Assembly: GCA_018713755.1 (NCBI GenBank)
Contig: DVOG01000091.1
Span: 1-22,468 of the forward strand
Length of the DNA: 22,468 nucleotides
Source: Candidatus Spyradosoma merdigallinarum
GTDB taxonomy: Bacteria > Verrucomicrobiota > Verrucomicrobiia > Opitutales > UBA953
Direction: 5' to 3'
Made by a program: the position numbers and the translations under genes. Positions 1 through 7,425 of this stretch are shown here, piece by piece. Position 1 is the first letter of the stretch. The number at the start of each line of letters is the position of its first letter. The notes below the pieces were generated by a model. The model made no database searches, had not been told where the DNA came from, and worked only from the letters and a program-made list of their open reading frames with translations.

Positions 1-165
1 GGAAAAGGCAAGGGCGGGCGTTCCCGCCAACGGCGCAAAAATCTTGTCGGCGACGCTCCCGCGCATCCGAGATCCGCTCCCGCCGCAGAGAAAAATCGCG
101 CAGGCGTTTTTCTTTTCCGGCGTTCCCGCCGCCGCGTTCCGATTTTTTTCGTCGACGCTTTCCAT
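1..165 (-). CDS. ispD: IspD-like nucleotidyltransferase, N-terminal part (runs off window)
   Basis: Only the first 55 codons are present; the gene continues past the left edge. The translation starts MESVDEKN, and residues 23-48 read AIFLCGGSGSRMRG followed by VADKIFAPLAGTPAL. This matches the nucleotide-binding loop (GxGxRM) and the downstream conserved Lys region of IspD, the MEP-pathway enzyme that makes CDP-methylerythritol from MEP and CTP for isoprenoid synthesis. It begins 5 bases after the stop of the M60-like gene on the same strand, so it is probably the next gene of the exosortase operon. Other sugar-phosphate nucleotidyltransferases share the loop. The ADKIFAPLAG spacing favours IspD, but a fragment this short cannot settle it. 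Confidence 0.6.
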   Translation of the reverse strand, partial: MESVDEKNRNAAAGTPEKKNACAIFLCGGSGSRMRGSVADKIFAPLAGTPALAFS

Positions 166-170
166 GGCCG

Positions 171-2267
171 TCATTCAAAAACGGGTTCCCACGAGGATTT
201 TTTTTCGGGGGCGTCGTCGTTCGCGCCGGAATTCTCCGCGCCGGACCCGCCCTCGGCGAAGCCCGAAGTTTTCTCCGATTCCTCTTTACCCGCGTCGGAG
301 GAGAAGGAGGAATCCGTCGCCGTTCCGAACGGGGAAAGCGTCCCCGCGCCGTTCTCGCCCGGCTTCGGAATCTGCGGCACGCGGTAGTTTCCGTTCAGCA
401 CGGCGATCGTCGGGAACAGCGTCGCGCCGCGGTAGCCCGTGCCGCCGTTCCCGGGGCGCAGCTCCGCGTCGGCGGGAGGAAAATTTTCCGGCATGAAATC
501 CGGGTAATTTCCCGCGCCGTTCTGCGGCGGGAACCCGAAATGCTCGAAGAAGGGCGAAAGATTTTTTTTCGTCGTCTGCGACCAAAGCATGACGAAAGTG
601 CGACGCTTTTCGTCGGCGTTCGCCAGCGGCAGACGGTTGCGCACGGTGTAGAGGCGGAACATGCGCTCCAGCGGTTCCCAGCCCGTCGCCTCGACGACGG
701 GAAGATACGCGGAAAGCCGTTGGAACGGCACGCCGGGATCGTGGCGGAAATCCTGGACGTCCGCCTCGTCCGCTTCCTTTTCCCGTTCCCGCCGGCCTTT
801 GCCCGACGCCGCGTCGCGGATGATTTTCCGGCGCTCGGCCTTGCGCTCGAGCTCTTCCTGCTTCAGCTGCTCGCGCATCGCCTTCTTGTTTTTCTCGCGC
901 GTTTCGTCGCGTTCGATGCGCGCGAAGCAAGCCGCCTGCAGCGCGGGAACGTCGAAAAAGCTCGCGGCCTTGCGGCCCGTCGCCTTTTCCATGCAAAACA
1001 GCGCGAGCAGGGCGGCGGGCGTGTCGCGGTCGTCGGAGAAAACCCACTTGTCGCTGAGAGAATTTTTCCCGATCGCGAAAAAAAGTTCCCACGCGCCGTC
1101 GCGCCGGATGCGCTCCAAATCCCAATACGAGCGCGACCAGAGGAGGTTCCCGACGATCGGGTCTCCGGCGTGTCCGGCGGCGGCCGTCGTTTCCGCGTCG
1201 ACGACGAAGCGCATCGGGTCGCGGCGCTCCTCCGGGCCGGAAACGAGCTTGTCCACGTCGGCGACGACGCGGTCCCAGAAAGCGATGACGGCTTCGGGAT
1301 CGTCGATCGCGGCGGCCTCGTCGGCGGGAAACGTCGCGGCGAAATTTTTCCCGACGAATTCCGCCCACGGCGCGGGAGCGTAGCGCACGTAGTCCCACTG
1401 CGCTTTCTTCGTTTCGCCGAGCACGAAAAACGGCGCTTCGACGACGCCGCTGAACACGAACTGCGTGCGCCCCGTGACGCTCCCGCGCGGCGCGCGCACG
1501 TAGATCAGCCCGCCGAACGGACTCGCGATTTCGAAGGACTGTTCCCGCACGGCGAACTCGCAGGAAACGCAGGGGAAGCGCCGCCAGTAGCGCTGACGCG
1601 ATTCGAGCAGATTGTCCGTGTGCGCGCCGATGCGGAGCCGCACGCCTTTCGACGTCGCGGATTTCGAAACGCGCACTTTGACGCGCTCGCCCGGCGCGGC
1701 GTAAAGCCCGGTGCTTTGCCAGCCGTCTTTCTCCGGGTCGGGATAAAACGGCTTTCCGACGCGGCGGAATTTTTCGGGAACGGCGCCGGGGAAAAAGCGC
1801 GCGCTCGGATGCTCGAAAACTTCGCGCGCGGGAACGCGATTGTAAATCTTCAGCTTTTCGGCGATTTCTTCGCGCAGTTCCGCGTTGATGCTGAGCTCAA
1901 GCGGCTCCGAGAGCGTCGGCGAAATTTCCGCGAACCAAAGATCCGTTTCCTCCGGACGCACCTTTTTTTTGAATTTGCTGACGGTGCGGAGCTTCGTCTT
2001 GAACGCGTCGCGCTTCGCCGCGATTTCCGGATCCGGCGTTTTTTCCGGCAAAAAAGGGATTTCAGGGTCGAACGGATCCGGCGCGTAGATCGCGTCGAGC
2101 GCGGCTTCCCAGGCTTCGACTTTTTCGGCGAGGCGCGCGGCGCTTTCGGAAACGGCCCCTTCGTTCTCCGCGGCGGCGGGAACGGCGGCGAGCGGGCACA
2201 GGCTCAGCAGCGCGGCGGAAACGCCGGCGCGCAGAAAGCCGGAGAAAATTTTCGCGGGAACGCTCAT
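171..2267 (-). CDS. Secreted M60-like (TCAF/enhancin-type) protein with degenerate zinc motif
   Basis: 698 residues. Residues 1-33 look like a signal peptide (SVPAKIFSGFLRAG, hydrophobic core, AAVPAAAEN), so it is exported. Residues about 185-260 carry the conserved block before the catalytic part of M60-like proteins: TGLYAAPGERV, RIGAHTDNL (212-220) and FGGLIYV (251-257). The family tail is at about 536-580 (LYTVRNRLPL, KKNLSPFFEHFGFP). Where the family has the zinc-binding HELGHN, this protein reads F397-A-I-G-K-N402, so both His ligands and the catalytic Glu are missing; the bases at 1062-1079 confirm it. Residues about 450-505 are a highly charged helical insert. The C-terminal 100 residues are Gly/Ser/Glu-rich, with no PEP-CTERM-like tail. 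The start was chosen because its ATG overlaps the exosortase stop (ATGA, 4 bases), indicating translational coupling. Role unknown; probably non-catalytic glycan or protein binding. Confidence 0.75.
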   Translation of the reverse strand: MSVPAKIFSGFLRAGVSAALLSLCPLAAVPAAAENEGAVSESAARLAEKVEAWEAALDAIYAPDPFDPEIPFLPEKTPDPEIAAKRDAFKTKLRTVSKFKKKVRPEETDLWFAEISPTLSEPLELSINAELREEIAEKLKIYNRVPAREVFEHPSARFFPGAVPEKFRRVGKPFYPDPEKDGWQSTGLYAAPGERVKVRVSKSATSKGVRLRIGAHTDNLLESRQRYWRRFPCVSCEFAVREQSFEIASPFGGLIYVRAPRGSVTGRTQFVFSGVVEAPFFVLGETKKAQWDYVRYAPAPWAEFVGKNFAATFPADEAAAIDDPEAVIAFWDRVVADVDKLVSGPEERRDPMRFVVDAETTAAAGHAGDPIVGNLLWSRSYWDLERIRRDGAWELFFAIGKNSLSDKWVFSDDRDTPAALLALFCMEKATGRKAASFFDVPALQAACFARIERDETREKNKKAMREQLKQEELERKAERRKIIRDAASGKGRREREKEADEADVQDFRHDPGVPFQRLSAYLPVVEATGWEPLERMFRLYTVRNRLPLANADEKRRTFVMLWSQTTKKNLSPFFEHFGFPPQNGAGNYPDFMPENFPPADAELRPGNGGTGYRGATLFPTIAVLNGNYRVPQIPKPGENGAGTLSPFGTATDSSFSSDAGKEESEKTSGFAEGGSGAENSGANDDAPEKKSSWEPVFE

Positions 2268-3358
2268 CGCTCGTCGGGAACGTCGTCGTCGGCGAAACGG
2301 AAATCCATCTCCTCGTCGGTCTTCGTCATTTTCAGGTTGAACACGGGAATGAGCAGCAGCAGCATCGCGAACGTGATGAACATCGCCGTCCAGCCCGCGA
2401 CGTCGTGTACGGTGCCGAGCGTGAAGCTGAGGCTGTCCGTCGGGTTTCCGAAGAAATCGTATTCCAGCGCCTTCGAGCCGTGCCAAAGCGACCACAGCGT
2501 GAGAAAGCTCGTGCGCAGGATGTTCAGAATCAGCGCGAAAACGATCGAGACGCCGACGAAGAGCGCCTTCTTCTTCAGCGAATGCAGGAAAATCGCGGCG
2601 AGAAACGATCCGGCGAAAACGCAGGCCGTCATCGAGCGGATGCCCGAGCAGGCGTCGGCGACGCCCACCGTGTCGCCGCCCGGAAGCACGATGATGTTGC
2701 CTTCCTGCACGAGCGAGAAATCGAAAAGATTCAGCAGCCCGACGACCGACGCCGTCACCTTATCCAGCAGCAGCGTGCGGATTTGGCTGTCGACGAGAAA
2801 CGTGAACGGGCCGGAGACGAACCAGACGCAGATCGGGAACACGAGCATCATCAGCACGCGGAGGCGCGTCCGCAAATCAAGCGGCTTTCCCGAAAAATCC
2901 CGCGCCGAGGCGAACCACGCCAGCCCGAACGCCGCGCCGATGAAGCCCATCGTGTTCTCGTGCGTCGTGATCGCCGCCGCGCCGTAAATCGCCGTTCCCG
3001 CGCCGCCGACGGCGAAAAGCAGCACGGAGAATAGCGTTCCCGCCGCGAAAAGCGCCTCGAGAATCAGCGGCGCCCTCACGCCCGGGCGAATGAACGCCGG
3101 CGGCGAAAATTCATCGTTCGCCGTTTCCGCGGTCGCGCCGTTTCCCGCCGTTCCCGCGAACGCGGCGCGCAGCAGGTGAAAGCGTTCCTTCAGCACGAAC
3201 GCGCACAGGAACGGAACGAGATAGCCGAACAGATAATCGTCCTTCGACGACCAGCAGTACTGTTGGTCCCAAATGACGACGGCGCACATCAGGACGCCGA
3301 GCGCGGCGAAAAACAGCGGCGTCCTGTCGGTCTTTTCGGGGGCGGAATCGTGTTTCAT
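2264..3358 (-). CDS. Exosortase/archaeosortase family membrane transpeptidase
   Basis: 364 residues with about eight hydrophobic segments. The exosortase triad is present: Cys237 in GVADACSGIRSM, Arg282 in LILNILRTSF and His318 in LGTVHDVAGW. Family members cut C-terminal sorting tails (PEP-CTERM and relatives) at the inner membrane and transfer the protein to an envelope or exopolysaccharide anchor. The last 25 residues are an acidic soluble tail (KTDEEMDFRFADDD). No substrate with a recognisable sorting tail is encoded in this window, so the target motif and exosortase subtype are unknown. The stop overlaps the start of the M60-like gene by 4 bases, which ties the two products together. The gap to the upstream methyltransferase gene is 65 bases, and no Shine-Dalgarno sequence precedes the ATG. 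Confidence 0.88.
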   Translation of the reverse strand: MKHDSAPEKTDRTPLFFAALGVLMCAVVIWDQQYCWSSKDDYLFGYLVPFLCAFVLKERFHLLRAAFAGTAGNGATAETANDEFSPPAFIRPGVRAPLILEALFAAGTLFSVLLFAVGGAGTAIYGAAAITTHENTMGFIGAAFGLAWFASARDFSGKPLDLRTRLRVLMMLVFPICVWFVSGPFTFLVDSQIRTLLLDKVTASVVGLLNLFDFSLVQEGNIIVLPGGDTVGVADACSGIRSMTACVFAGSFLAAIFLHSLKKKALFVGVSIVFALILNILRTSFLTLWSLWHGSKALEYDFFGNPTDSLSFTLGTVHDVAGWTAMFITFAMLLLLIPVFNLKMTKTDEEMDFRFADDDVPDER

Positions 3359-3423
3359 TTTCTGCGTGAGACAAAAAGGCAGTTAACGCGATTTCCCGCT
3401 CCCGCGCAACGCGAAAAGGCGCC

Positions 3424-4308
3424 TCAGCGCGTCCAGCGGCCCCACAGCGAAAGCGGGAGCAGCCGCGCGGCGGCGGACGTTTCCCGCGTGGCGAGCTCGC
3501 CGACTTCCACGTTCCCGCCGCGCAGATGCGCCGTCGTTTCCGCGAGCAAGTTGCCGCAGAGCACGGACGAGGCGTCGATCGTGTAAAGCGTCAGAATCAT
3601 CAGGCGCGCGTCGGGCGAAAGCAGGTCGCGGCAGACGCGGAGCAGTTCGGGCAAATCGCGCTCGACTTTCCACAGCTCGCCGCCGGGCCCGCGGCCGAAC
3701 GCCGGCGGATCGAGCAAAATCGCTTCGTAGGCGTTCCCGCGGCGCGCTTCGCGGCGGCAGAATTTCACCGCGTCTTCCAAAATCCAGCGAATCGGCGCGT
3801 CGCCGAGCCCGGACAGCTCCTGGTTGCGCCGGCCCCACGCCACGGCGGGCTTCGACGCGTCGACGTGCGTGACGCGCCATCCGGCGCGCGCCGCGGCGAG
3901 CGACGCCGCTCCCGTGTAGCCGAAAAGATTGAGCAGCCGCATCGGCTTTCCCGTCGCGGGAACGGGATTTTTCAGAATCCGATCCCAATGCGGCGACTGC
4001 TCCGGGAAAACGCCGATCTGCTTCGAGCGGTCCATGAAGCGCAGCTGCAGCGAAAACGCGCCGCGAAAGCGCAGCGTCCACGGCGCGGGCGCGGCGTTCC
4101 CGCGAAATTTCCAGCGTCCTTCGCGGGAATCGTCCTCGTGAACGGCGACGGCTTTCGCCCATTCCTCGCGCGGGAGCGTCGGCTTCCACCACGCCTTGGG
4201 TTCGCTGCGGACGATGCGGACGCCGCCGAAGTCTTCGAGCTTGCGGCGATCGCCGGAGTCGAGCAGGGCGTAGCCGGGAAAATCTGTCGTGAGCAGGGAA
4301 ATGTTCAT
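3424..4308 (-). CDS. Class I SAM-dependent methyltransferase (COG1092/RlmI-like, without PUA domain)
   Basis: 294 residues. The SAM-binding motif I is RLLNLFGYTGAASLAAARAG, followed by the acidic loop VTHVDASKPAV. Motif IV is AILLDPPAFGRG and a conserved KVERDLPELL helix follows. This pattern is that of the rRNA cytosine methyltransferase-like family related to RlmI, but the N-terminal PUA domain of RlmI is absent. The N-terminal ~100 residues contain the family stretch QLRFMDRSKQIGVFPEQSPHW. The reading frame is open 84 codons further upstream, but that stretch lies inside the next gene and resembles nothing, so the internal ATG giving MNISLLTTDFPGYALLDSG was chosen. Probably acts on RNA; the target cannot be read from sequence. 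It sits 37 bases after the FAD oxidoreductase gene, likely in the same operon. Confidence 0.8.
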   Translation of the reverse strand: MNISLLTTDFPGYALLDSGDRRKLEDFGGVRIVRSEPKAWWKPTLPREEWAKAVAVHEDDSREGRWKFRGNAAPAPWTLRFRGAFSLQLRFMDRSKQIGVFPEQSPHWDRILKNPVPATGKPMRLLNLFGYTGAASLAAARAGWRVTHVDASKPAVAWGRRNQELSGLGDAPIRWILEDAVKFCRREARRGNAYEAILLDPPAFGRGPGGELWKVERDLPELLRVCRDLLSPDARLMILTLYTIDASSVLCGNLLAETTAHLRGGNVEVGELATRETSAAARLLPLSLWGRWTR

Positions 4309-4345
4309 GGAAAAATCGCTTTTTCTTCCGCGGATTCCGGCCGCG

Positions 4346-5788
4346 TCAGGGCAAGCCGTGGAGATTCGCCATGGAAATGCCGGAAAGCATCGCTCCCGTG
4401 ATGCCGAGAAAACCCTGGTCCGTGCCGCAGATGAAAAGATTCCCGACGGGCGTCGTTCCCGCGCGGTTTTTCTTCGCCGCCCCGTAAATCGCGCCGCCGA
4501 GCTTTCCCGTGAACTTTTCGACGGTGAGCGGCGTGAAGAAATCCGACGCGGCGAGCGCACCGCGGAACTTTTCCGCGGGAACGGCGGGCAGATGCGTCAG
4601 CGCCGTGTCCGCGAGCTTTTCATAAGCGAGCGCCTTCGCGCGGGCGTAAGCTTCTTCGCCGCCGTTTTCGCGAAGCTCTTTCCAGCGGGAATAATCGGCG
4701 AGGCAGGTCACGCGCAGACAGCCTTCGCGCGGCGCGCGCGCGGGATCGCTCCAAACGTAGTTGTTCGGGATGCAGACGACGCCGGAGCGCGGGTCGATCA
4801 GCCCGTCCGGGCGGCGGTAATGAAAACGTTCCGCGTCGTTGAAGAAAATGACGGTCTCGTTCCAGCCGAAATCTTCCGCGGGAGCGGCGTCGAGCACGGA
4901 AATCGCCTCGCAGAACGCGAGCCGTCCGACGTTGTCCGCGCCGTAGTCCGCGGGAACGCCTTCGCAGAGGCGCATCGTCTCCGCCGCGCCCGCGCAGGAA
5001 AAAATCTTTTCGGCGAAAACGACGCTCCCGTCGTCGAGCTCGACGGCGGCGGCGCGCCCGTTTTCGACGCGGATCCTCTTCGCGCCGCAGCGCATTTTCC
5101 GCACGCCGCCCGCTTCCGCGAACTTGCGCACGAGCAGGCGCAGAATCTGCCGCACGCCCAGATGCGGCCGCGCGAAGCCTTCGCGGAAAATGCTGCGCCA
5201 CATGATCGCGAACTGCGGGAGCGCCATGTCGTCCTCGATCGAGCTTCCGTAAAACGACAGCGGGAGAAAAAGCACGTCGGCGAGCTCCCGCGAGCGGATG
5301 AACGCGGCGACGCATTCCCGCGCGGAGGAATCCCGCGCCGAAAGCGACGTTTCGTCGTAGTCCCGCAGAAACGCGTCGAGCTTGCGGAACGCGTCGATTT
5401 CCCGCGGGAACGCGCGGGCGATTTCGCTTTCGAGCAAAGAAAAATCGTTGGAAAAACGGATGCGCTCGCCGAAGGCGTGCACGGCGGATTCGCGCTGCGG
5501 GCAAAGATCGAGCTCCTCGCGGCGAATGCGGAGCTGGCGCAGCAGCTTCGTCAGCGGCGCGTTCTTCGCGCCCGCGGGAACGAAGTTCGTCATCGCGTGA
5601 AGCCCGACGTCGTAGCCGCGGCCGTCGCGCGCGTAGAAGCCGTTGAGCCCGCCGACGGAATAGTGCCGCTCGACGAGCAGGACTTTTTTCCCGAAGTGCG
5701 CGAGGCGGATTCCCGCCGCGAGCCCGCTCATGCCCGCGCCGATGATCAGCGCGTCCGCGCGGATTTCCGCTCCGTTGCCGAATTTCAT
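4346..5788 (-). CDS. FAD-dependent oxidoreductase, phytoene desaturase/carotene isomerase-like
   Basis: 480 residues. The N-terminal dinucleotide-binding fold reads IIGAGMSGLAAGIRLA (G17-x-G-x-x-G22), ending in the ribose-binding Glu40 of VLLVERHYSVGG. The C-terminal FAD motif is FICGTDQGFLGITGAMLSGISMAN. This arrangement is typical of the CrtI/CrtISO/RetSat-like flavoproteins that desaturate, isomerise or saturate polyprenoid chains. The substrate cannot be assigned. An ispD-like gene downstream in the same run suggests an isoprenoid connection, but this is weak inference. The gene lies 46 bases after dgkA and 37 bases before the methyltransferase gene. No Shine-Dalgarno sequence at the start. 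Confidence 0.78.
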   Translation of the reverse strand: MKFGNGAEIRADALIIGAGMSGLAAGIRLAHFGKKVLLVERHYSVGGLNGFYARDGRGYDVGLHAMTNFVPAGAKNAPLTKLLRQLRIRREELDLCPQRESAVHAFGERIRFSNDFSLLESEIARAFPREIDAFRKLDAFLRDYDETSLSARDSSARECVAAFIRSRELADVLFLPLSFYGSSIEDDMALPQFAIMWRSIFREGFARPHLGVRQILRLLVRKFAEAGGVRKMRCGAKRIRVENGRAAAVELDDGSVVFAEKIFSCAGAAETMRLCEGVPADYGADNVGRLAFCEAISVLDAAPAEDFGWNETVIFFNDAERFHYRRPDGLIDPRSGVVCIPNNYVWSDPARAPREGCLRVTCLADYSRWKELRENGGEEAYARAKALAYEKLADTALTHLPAVPAEKFRGALAASDFFTPLTVEKFTGKLGGAIYGAAKKNRAGTTPVGNLFICGTDQGFLGITGAMLSGISMANLHGLP

Positions 5789-5834
5789 GTGCGTCGCCAG
5801 GCGTATTCCTCCCGTTCCCGGAAAAAAGAAAAAA

Positions 5835-6311
5835 TCACGGCGCGGGAACGCCGGTCTCGGCGCCGTTCCCGCCGGAACTCAGGCAGGCGGGCAGCCACGC
5901 GTCGAGCTGTCCGGTTTCCGCGCAATGCCAAATCACGGCGATCCAGACGACGGCCGCCGCCGCGATCGTGCAGAAAACCGCCGCCGAGCCCAAATCCTTC
6001 GCGCGCTTCGCGAGCTCCCGATATTCCAGCGAAACGTCGTCGACGACGGCCTCGATCGCGGAATTGAGCATCTCCGCCGCGAGAATCAGCGGGAGCGGGA
6101 AAATCAGCGCGGCCTTGAAAATCCACGCGACGGGCGAGGCGAGCGCGAGCGCCGCCGCGGGAACGATGACGAAGACTTCCTGTCTGAACGCGTGCTCGTG
6201 GCGAAACGCCGTCGCGAAACCGCCGCACGTGTAGAAAAACGCGCGCCAAACGCGGGCGAGACCGCCTTTGGATTTTTTTTCCTTCGCGAAAGTGGTTTTG
6301 TCTTCAGGCAT
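5835..6311 (-). CDS. dgkA: Diacylglycerol kinase (DgkA family)
   Basis: 158 residues of a small integral membrane kinase that phosphorylates diacylglycerol or undecaprenol with ATP. Diagnostic residues are GFATAFRHEHAFRQE (33-45), E80-x-x-N83-S-A-I-E87 followed by D91/D92, and AKDLGSAAV (K105, D106). These match the active-site Glu, Asn, Glu, Lys and Asp of the family. Three hydrophobic segments lie at about 47-60, 61-79 and 110-129. The usual length is about 120 residues; the extra length is a polar N-terminus and a 30-residue C-terminal tail ending GGNGAETGVPAP, much of it encoded by copies of the interspersed repeat word. Whether it prefers diacylglycerol or undecaprenol is not visible. 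Confidence 0.9.
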   Translation of the reverse strand: MPEDKTTFAKEKKSKGGLARVWRAFFYTCGGFATAFRHEHAFRQEVFVIVPAAALALASPVAWIFKAALIFPLPLILAAEMLNSAIEAVVDDVSLEYRELAKRAKDLGSAAVFCTIAAAAVVWIAVIWHCAETGQLDAWLPACLSSGGNGAETGVPAP

Positions 6312-6385
6312 GAAAGCGTCGAGAAAAGCGGAGCGGAATCCGCGTTCCCGCGACGGCGGCGCGGGATTTCTTCTTTTGCGGAAAA

Positions 6386-6832
6386 TTATTCGGAGCGGGA
6401 AAGATCTCCCTTGTCGCTGAACGTGTAGGAACCGCCTTCGGGATGCTTGAGCGTGAACGCCTCTTTCGTGTCGAACGTGATGCGGATTTCGTTCCCGGGG
6501 AGAACGTAGTCGGGCGCGATGCGGTTTCCGTCCTGCATGCGGAACGCGGCGGGAGCGCCGATCGCGCCGGTCGCCGGGTTGTACTTGACGGTGACCGCGC
6601 GTTCGAGCGTTTCGGCGAAATAGCCCTGCGCGGCCGCGCCGAGGCGCTGCCCGTCGTTGATCATGACGGTCTGCGCCTGCGCCGCCTTGTACTGCGAAAT
6701 CGCCGGAACCGCCGCCGCGACGATGACGCCGAGGAGGACGACCACGATCAGAATTTCGACGAGGGTAAAAGCCTTGCGCGCCTGAAGCCGGGAACGAAGA
6801 TGATGTCGCATGGGTCGGATGGGAAATGACAT
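6386..6832 (-). CDS. Prepilin-like protein with N-terminal cleavage/methylation site
   Basis: 148 residues from the chosen start. The leader is short and basic (RHHLRSRLQARKA) and leads into FTLVEILIVVVLLGVIVAAAVP, the class III signal of type IV pilins and type II secretion pseudopilins, with the Glu at position 5 after the processing site. Cleavage would fall between Ala and Phe. The rest is a small globular domain without Cys pairs (AQTVMINDGQRLGAAAQGYF onward). The frame is open to 6883, but a promoter at 6855-6883 puts transcription start near 6848, so only ATGs at 6832 or 6811 are credible. Pilin, pseudopilin or another surface protein cannot be told apart; no assembly genes are nearby. 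Confidence 0.82.
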   Translation of the reverse strand: MSFPIRPMRHHLRSRLQARKAFTLVEILIVVVLLGVIVAAAVPAISQYKAAQAQTVMINDGQRLGAAAQGYFAETLERAVTVKYNPATGAIGAPAAFRMQDGNRIAPDYVLPGNEIRITFDTKEAFTLKHPEGGSYTFSDKGDLSRSE

Positions 6833-6854
6833 GAATATTTTTTCGGGAGCGCAG

Positions 6855-6883
6855 AATTTAAATTCTCGCGCGGGAAAAGTCAA
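6855..6883 (-). promoter_or_regulatory. Predicted sigma-70 promoter for the prepilin-like gene
   Basis: Reading the minus strand: -35 TTGACT (6883-6878), a 17-base spacer, then -10 TAAATT (6860-6855). This is 5/6 and 4/6 to consensus. The -10 lies within a 12-base palindrome (6854-6865). It sits immediately after the tadA stop, so the prepilin gene can be expressed apart from the upstream operon, with a leader of about 16 bases. Confidence 0.5.
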
Positions 6884-6886
6884 ATC

Positions 6887-7393
6887 TCACGAAGGCGCGT
6901 TTTCGCGCTTCATGCGGAAATACGCCTGGAGAATGCCGCGGCATTCCTCTTCCAGCACGCCGGAAACGACCGAGACGCGATGATTGAGCCGCGGAAGCTC
7001 GTGCAGCGGGAACGCGCCGCCGAGGCAGCCCATTTTCGGGTCGCCCCAGGCGAAGACGACGCGGCCCAGCCGCGCCATCACGCTCGCTCCCGCGCACATC
7101 GGGCAGGGCTCTTTCGTGACGTAGAGCGCGCACTCGTTGAGCCGCCAGTCGCCGACGGCCGCCGCCGCCTGCGAAATCGCGAGCATTTCCGCGTGCGCCG
7201 TCGGATCCTTCGCTCCCGCCGTGCGGTTGTGCGCGGACGCGATGATTTCTCCGCCGCGCTCGACGACGGCGCCGATCGGCACTTCGTCCTCTTTCCACGC
7301 GTCGACGGCTTCGTTGAACGCCATCGCCATGAAGTAGCGGTCGTCGCGGACGAGTTCCGACGGGAAAATTTTGCGGAAAGGGCAGTCCGTCAT
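6887..7393 (-). CDS. tadA: tRNA-specific adenosine deaminase TadA
   Basis: 168 residues. The zinc deaminase motifs are H67-A-E69 (PTAHAEM) and P96-C97-P-M-C100 (KEPCPMCAGA). His67, Cys97 and Cys100 would bind zinc and Glu69 would shuttle the proton. Family members convert A34 to inosine in tRNA-Arg(ACG), letting it read CGU, CGC and CGA. GWG-type residues of TadA (VFAWGDPKMG) support this over a free-nucleoside deaminase. The start at 7393 gives MTDCPFRKIFPSEL; an ATG about 21 codons later (MAMAFNEA) would also retain the whole domain. It starts 32 bases after the stop of the MBL hydrolase gene, likely co-transcribed with it. Confidence 0.9.
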   Translation of the reverse strand: MTDCPFRKIFPSELVRDDRYFMAMAFNEAVDAWKEDEVPIGAVVERGGEIIASAHNRTAGAKDPTAHAEMLAISQAAAAVGDWRLNECALYVTKEPCPMCAGASVMARLGRVVFAWGDPKMGCLGGAFPLHELPRLNHRVSVVSGVLEEECRGILQAYFRMKRENAPS

Positions 7394-7425
7394 TTTTTTT
7401 CGAAAGTCGCGCGGGAACTTTTTTT

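Noticed and set aside
171..470. PEP-CTERM-like sorting tail on the M60-like protein as exosortase substrate
   Set aside because: The C-terminal region is acidic and Gly/Ser-rich with no hydrophobic helix or terminal basic cluster.
540..2987. Very long plus-strand open frame (815 codons) opposite the M60-like and exosortase genes
   Set aside because: Arg-rich, low-complexity translation with no motifs; a shadow of GC-rich genes on the other strand whose products are recognisable.
6333..6365. Terminator between the prepilin gene and dgkA
   Set aside because: Two small inverted repeats (GCGGA/TCCGC and CCCGCG/CGCGGG) exist, but neither is followed by a T run on the minus strand.
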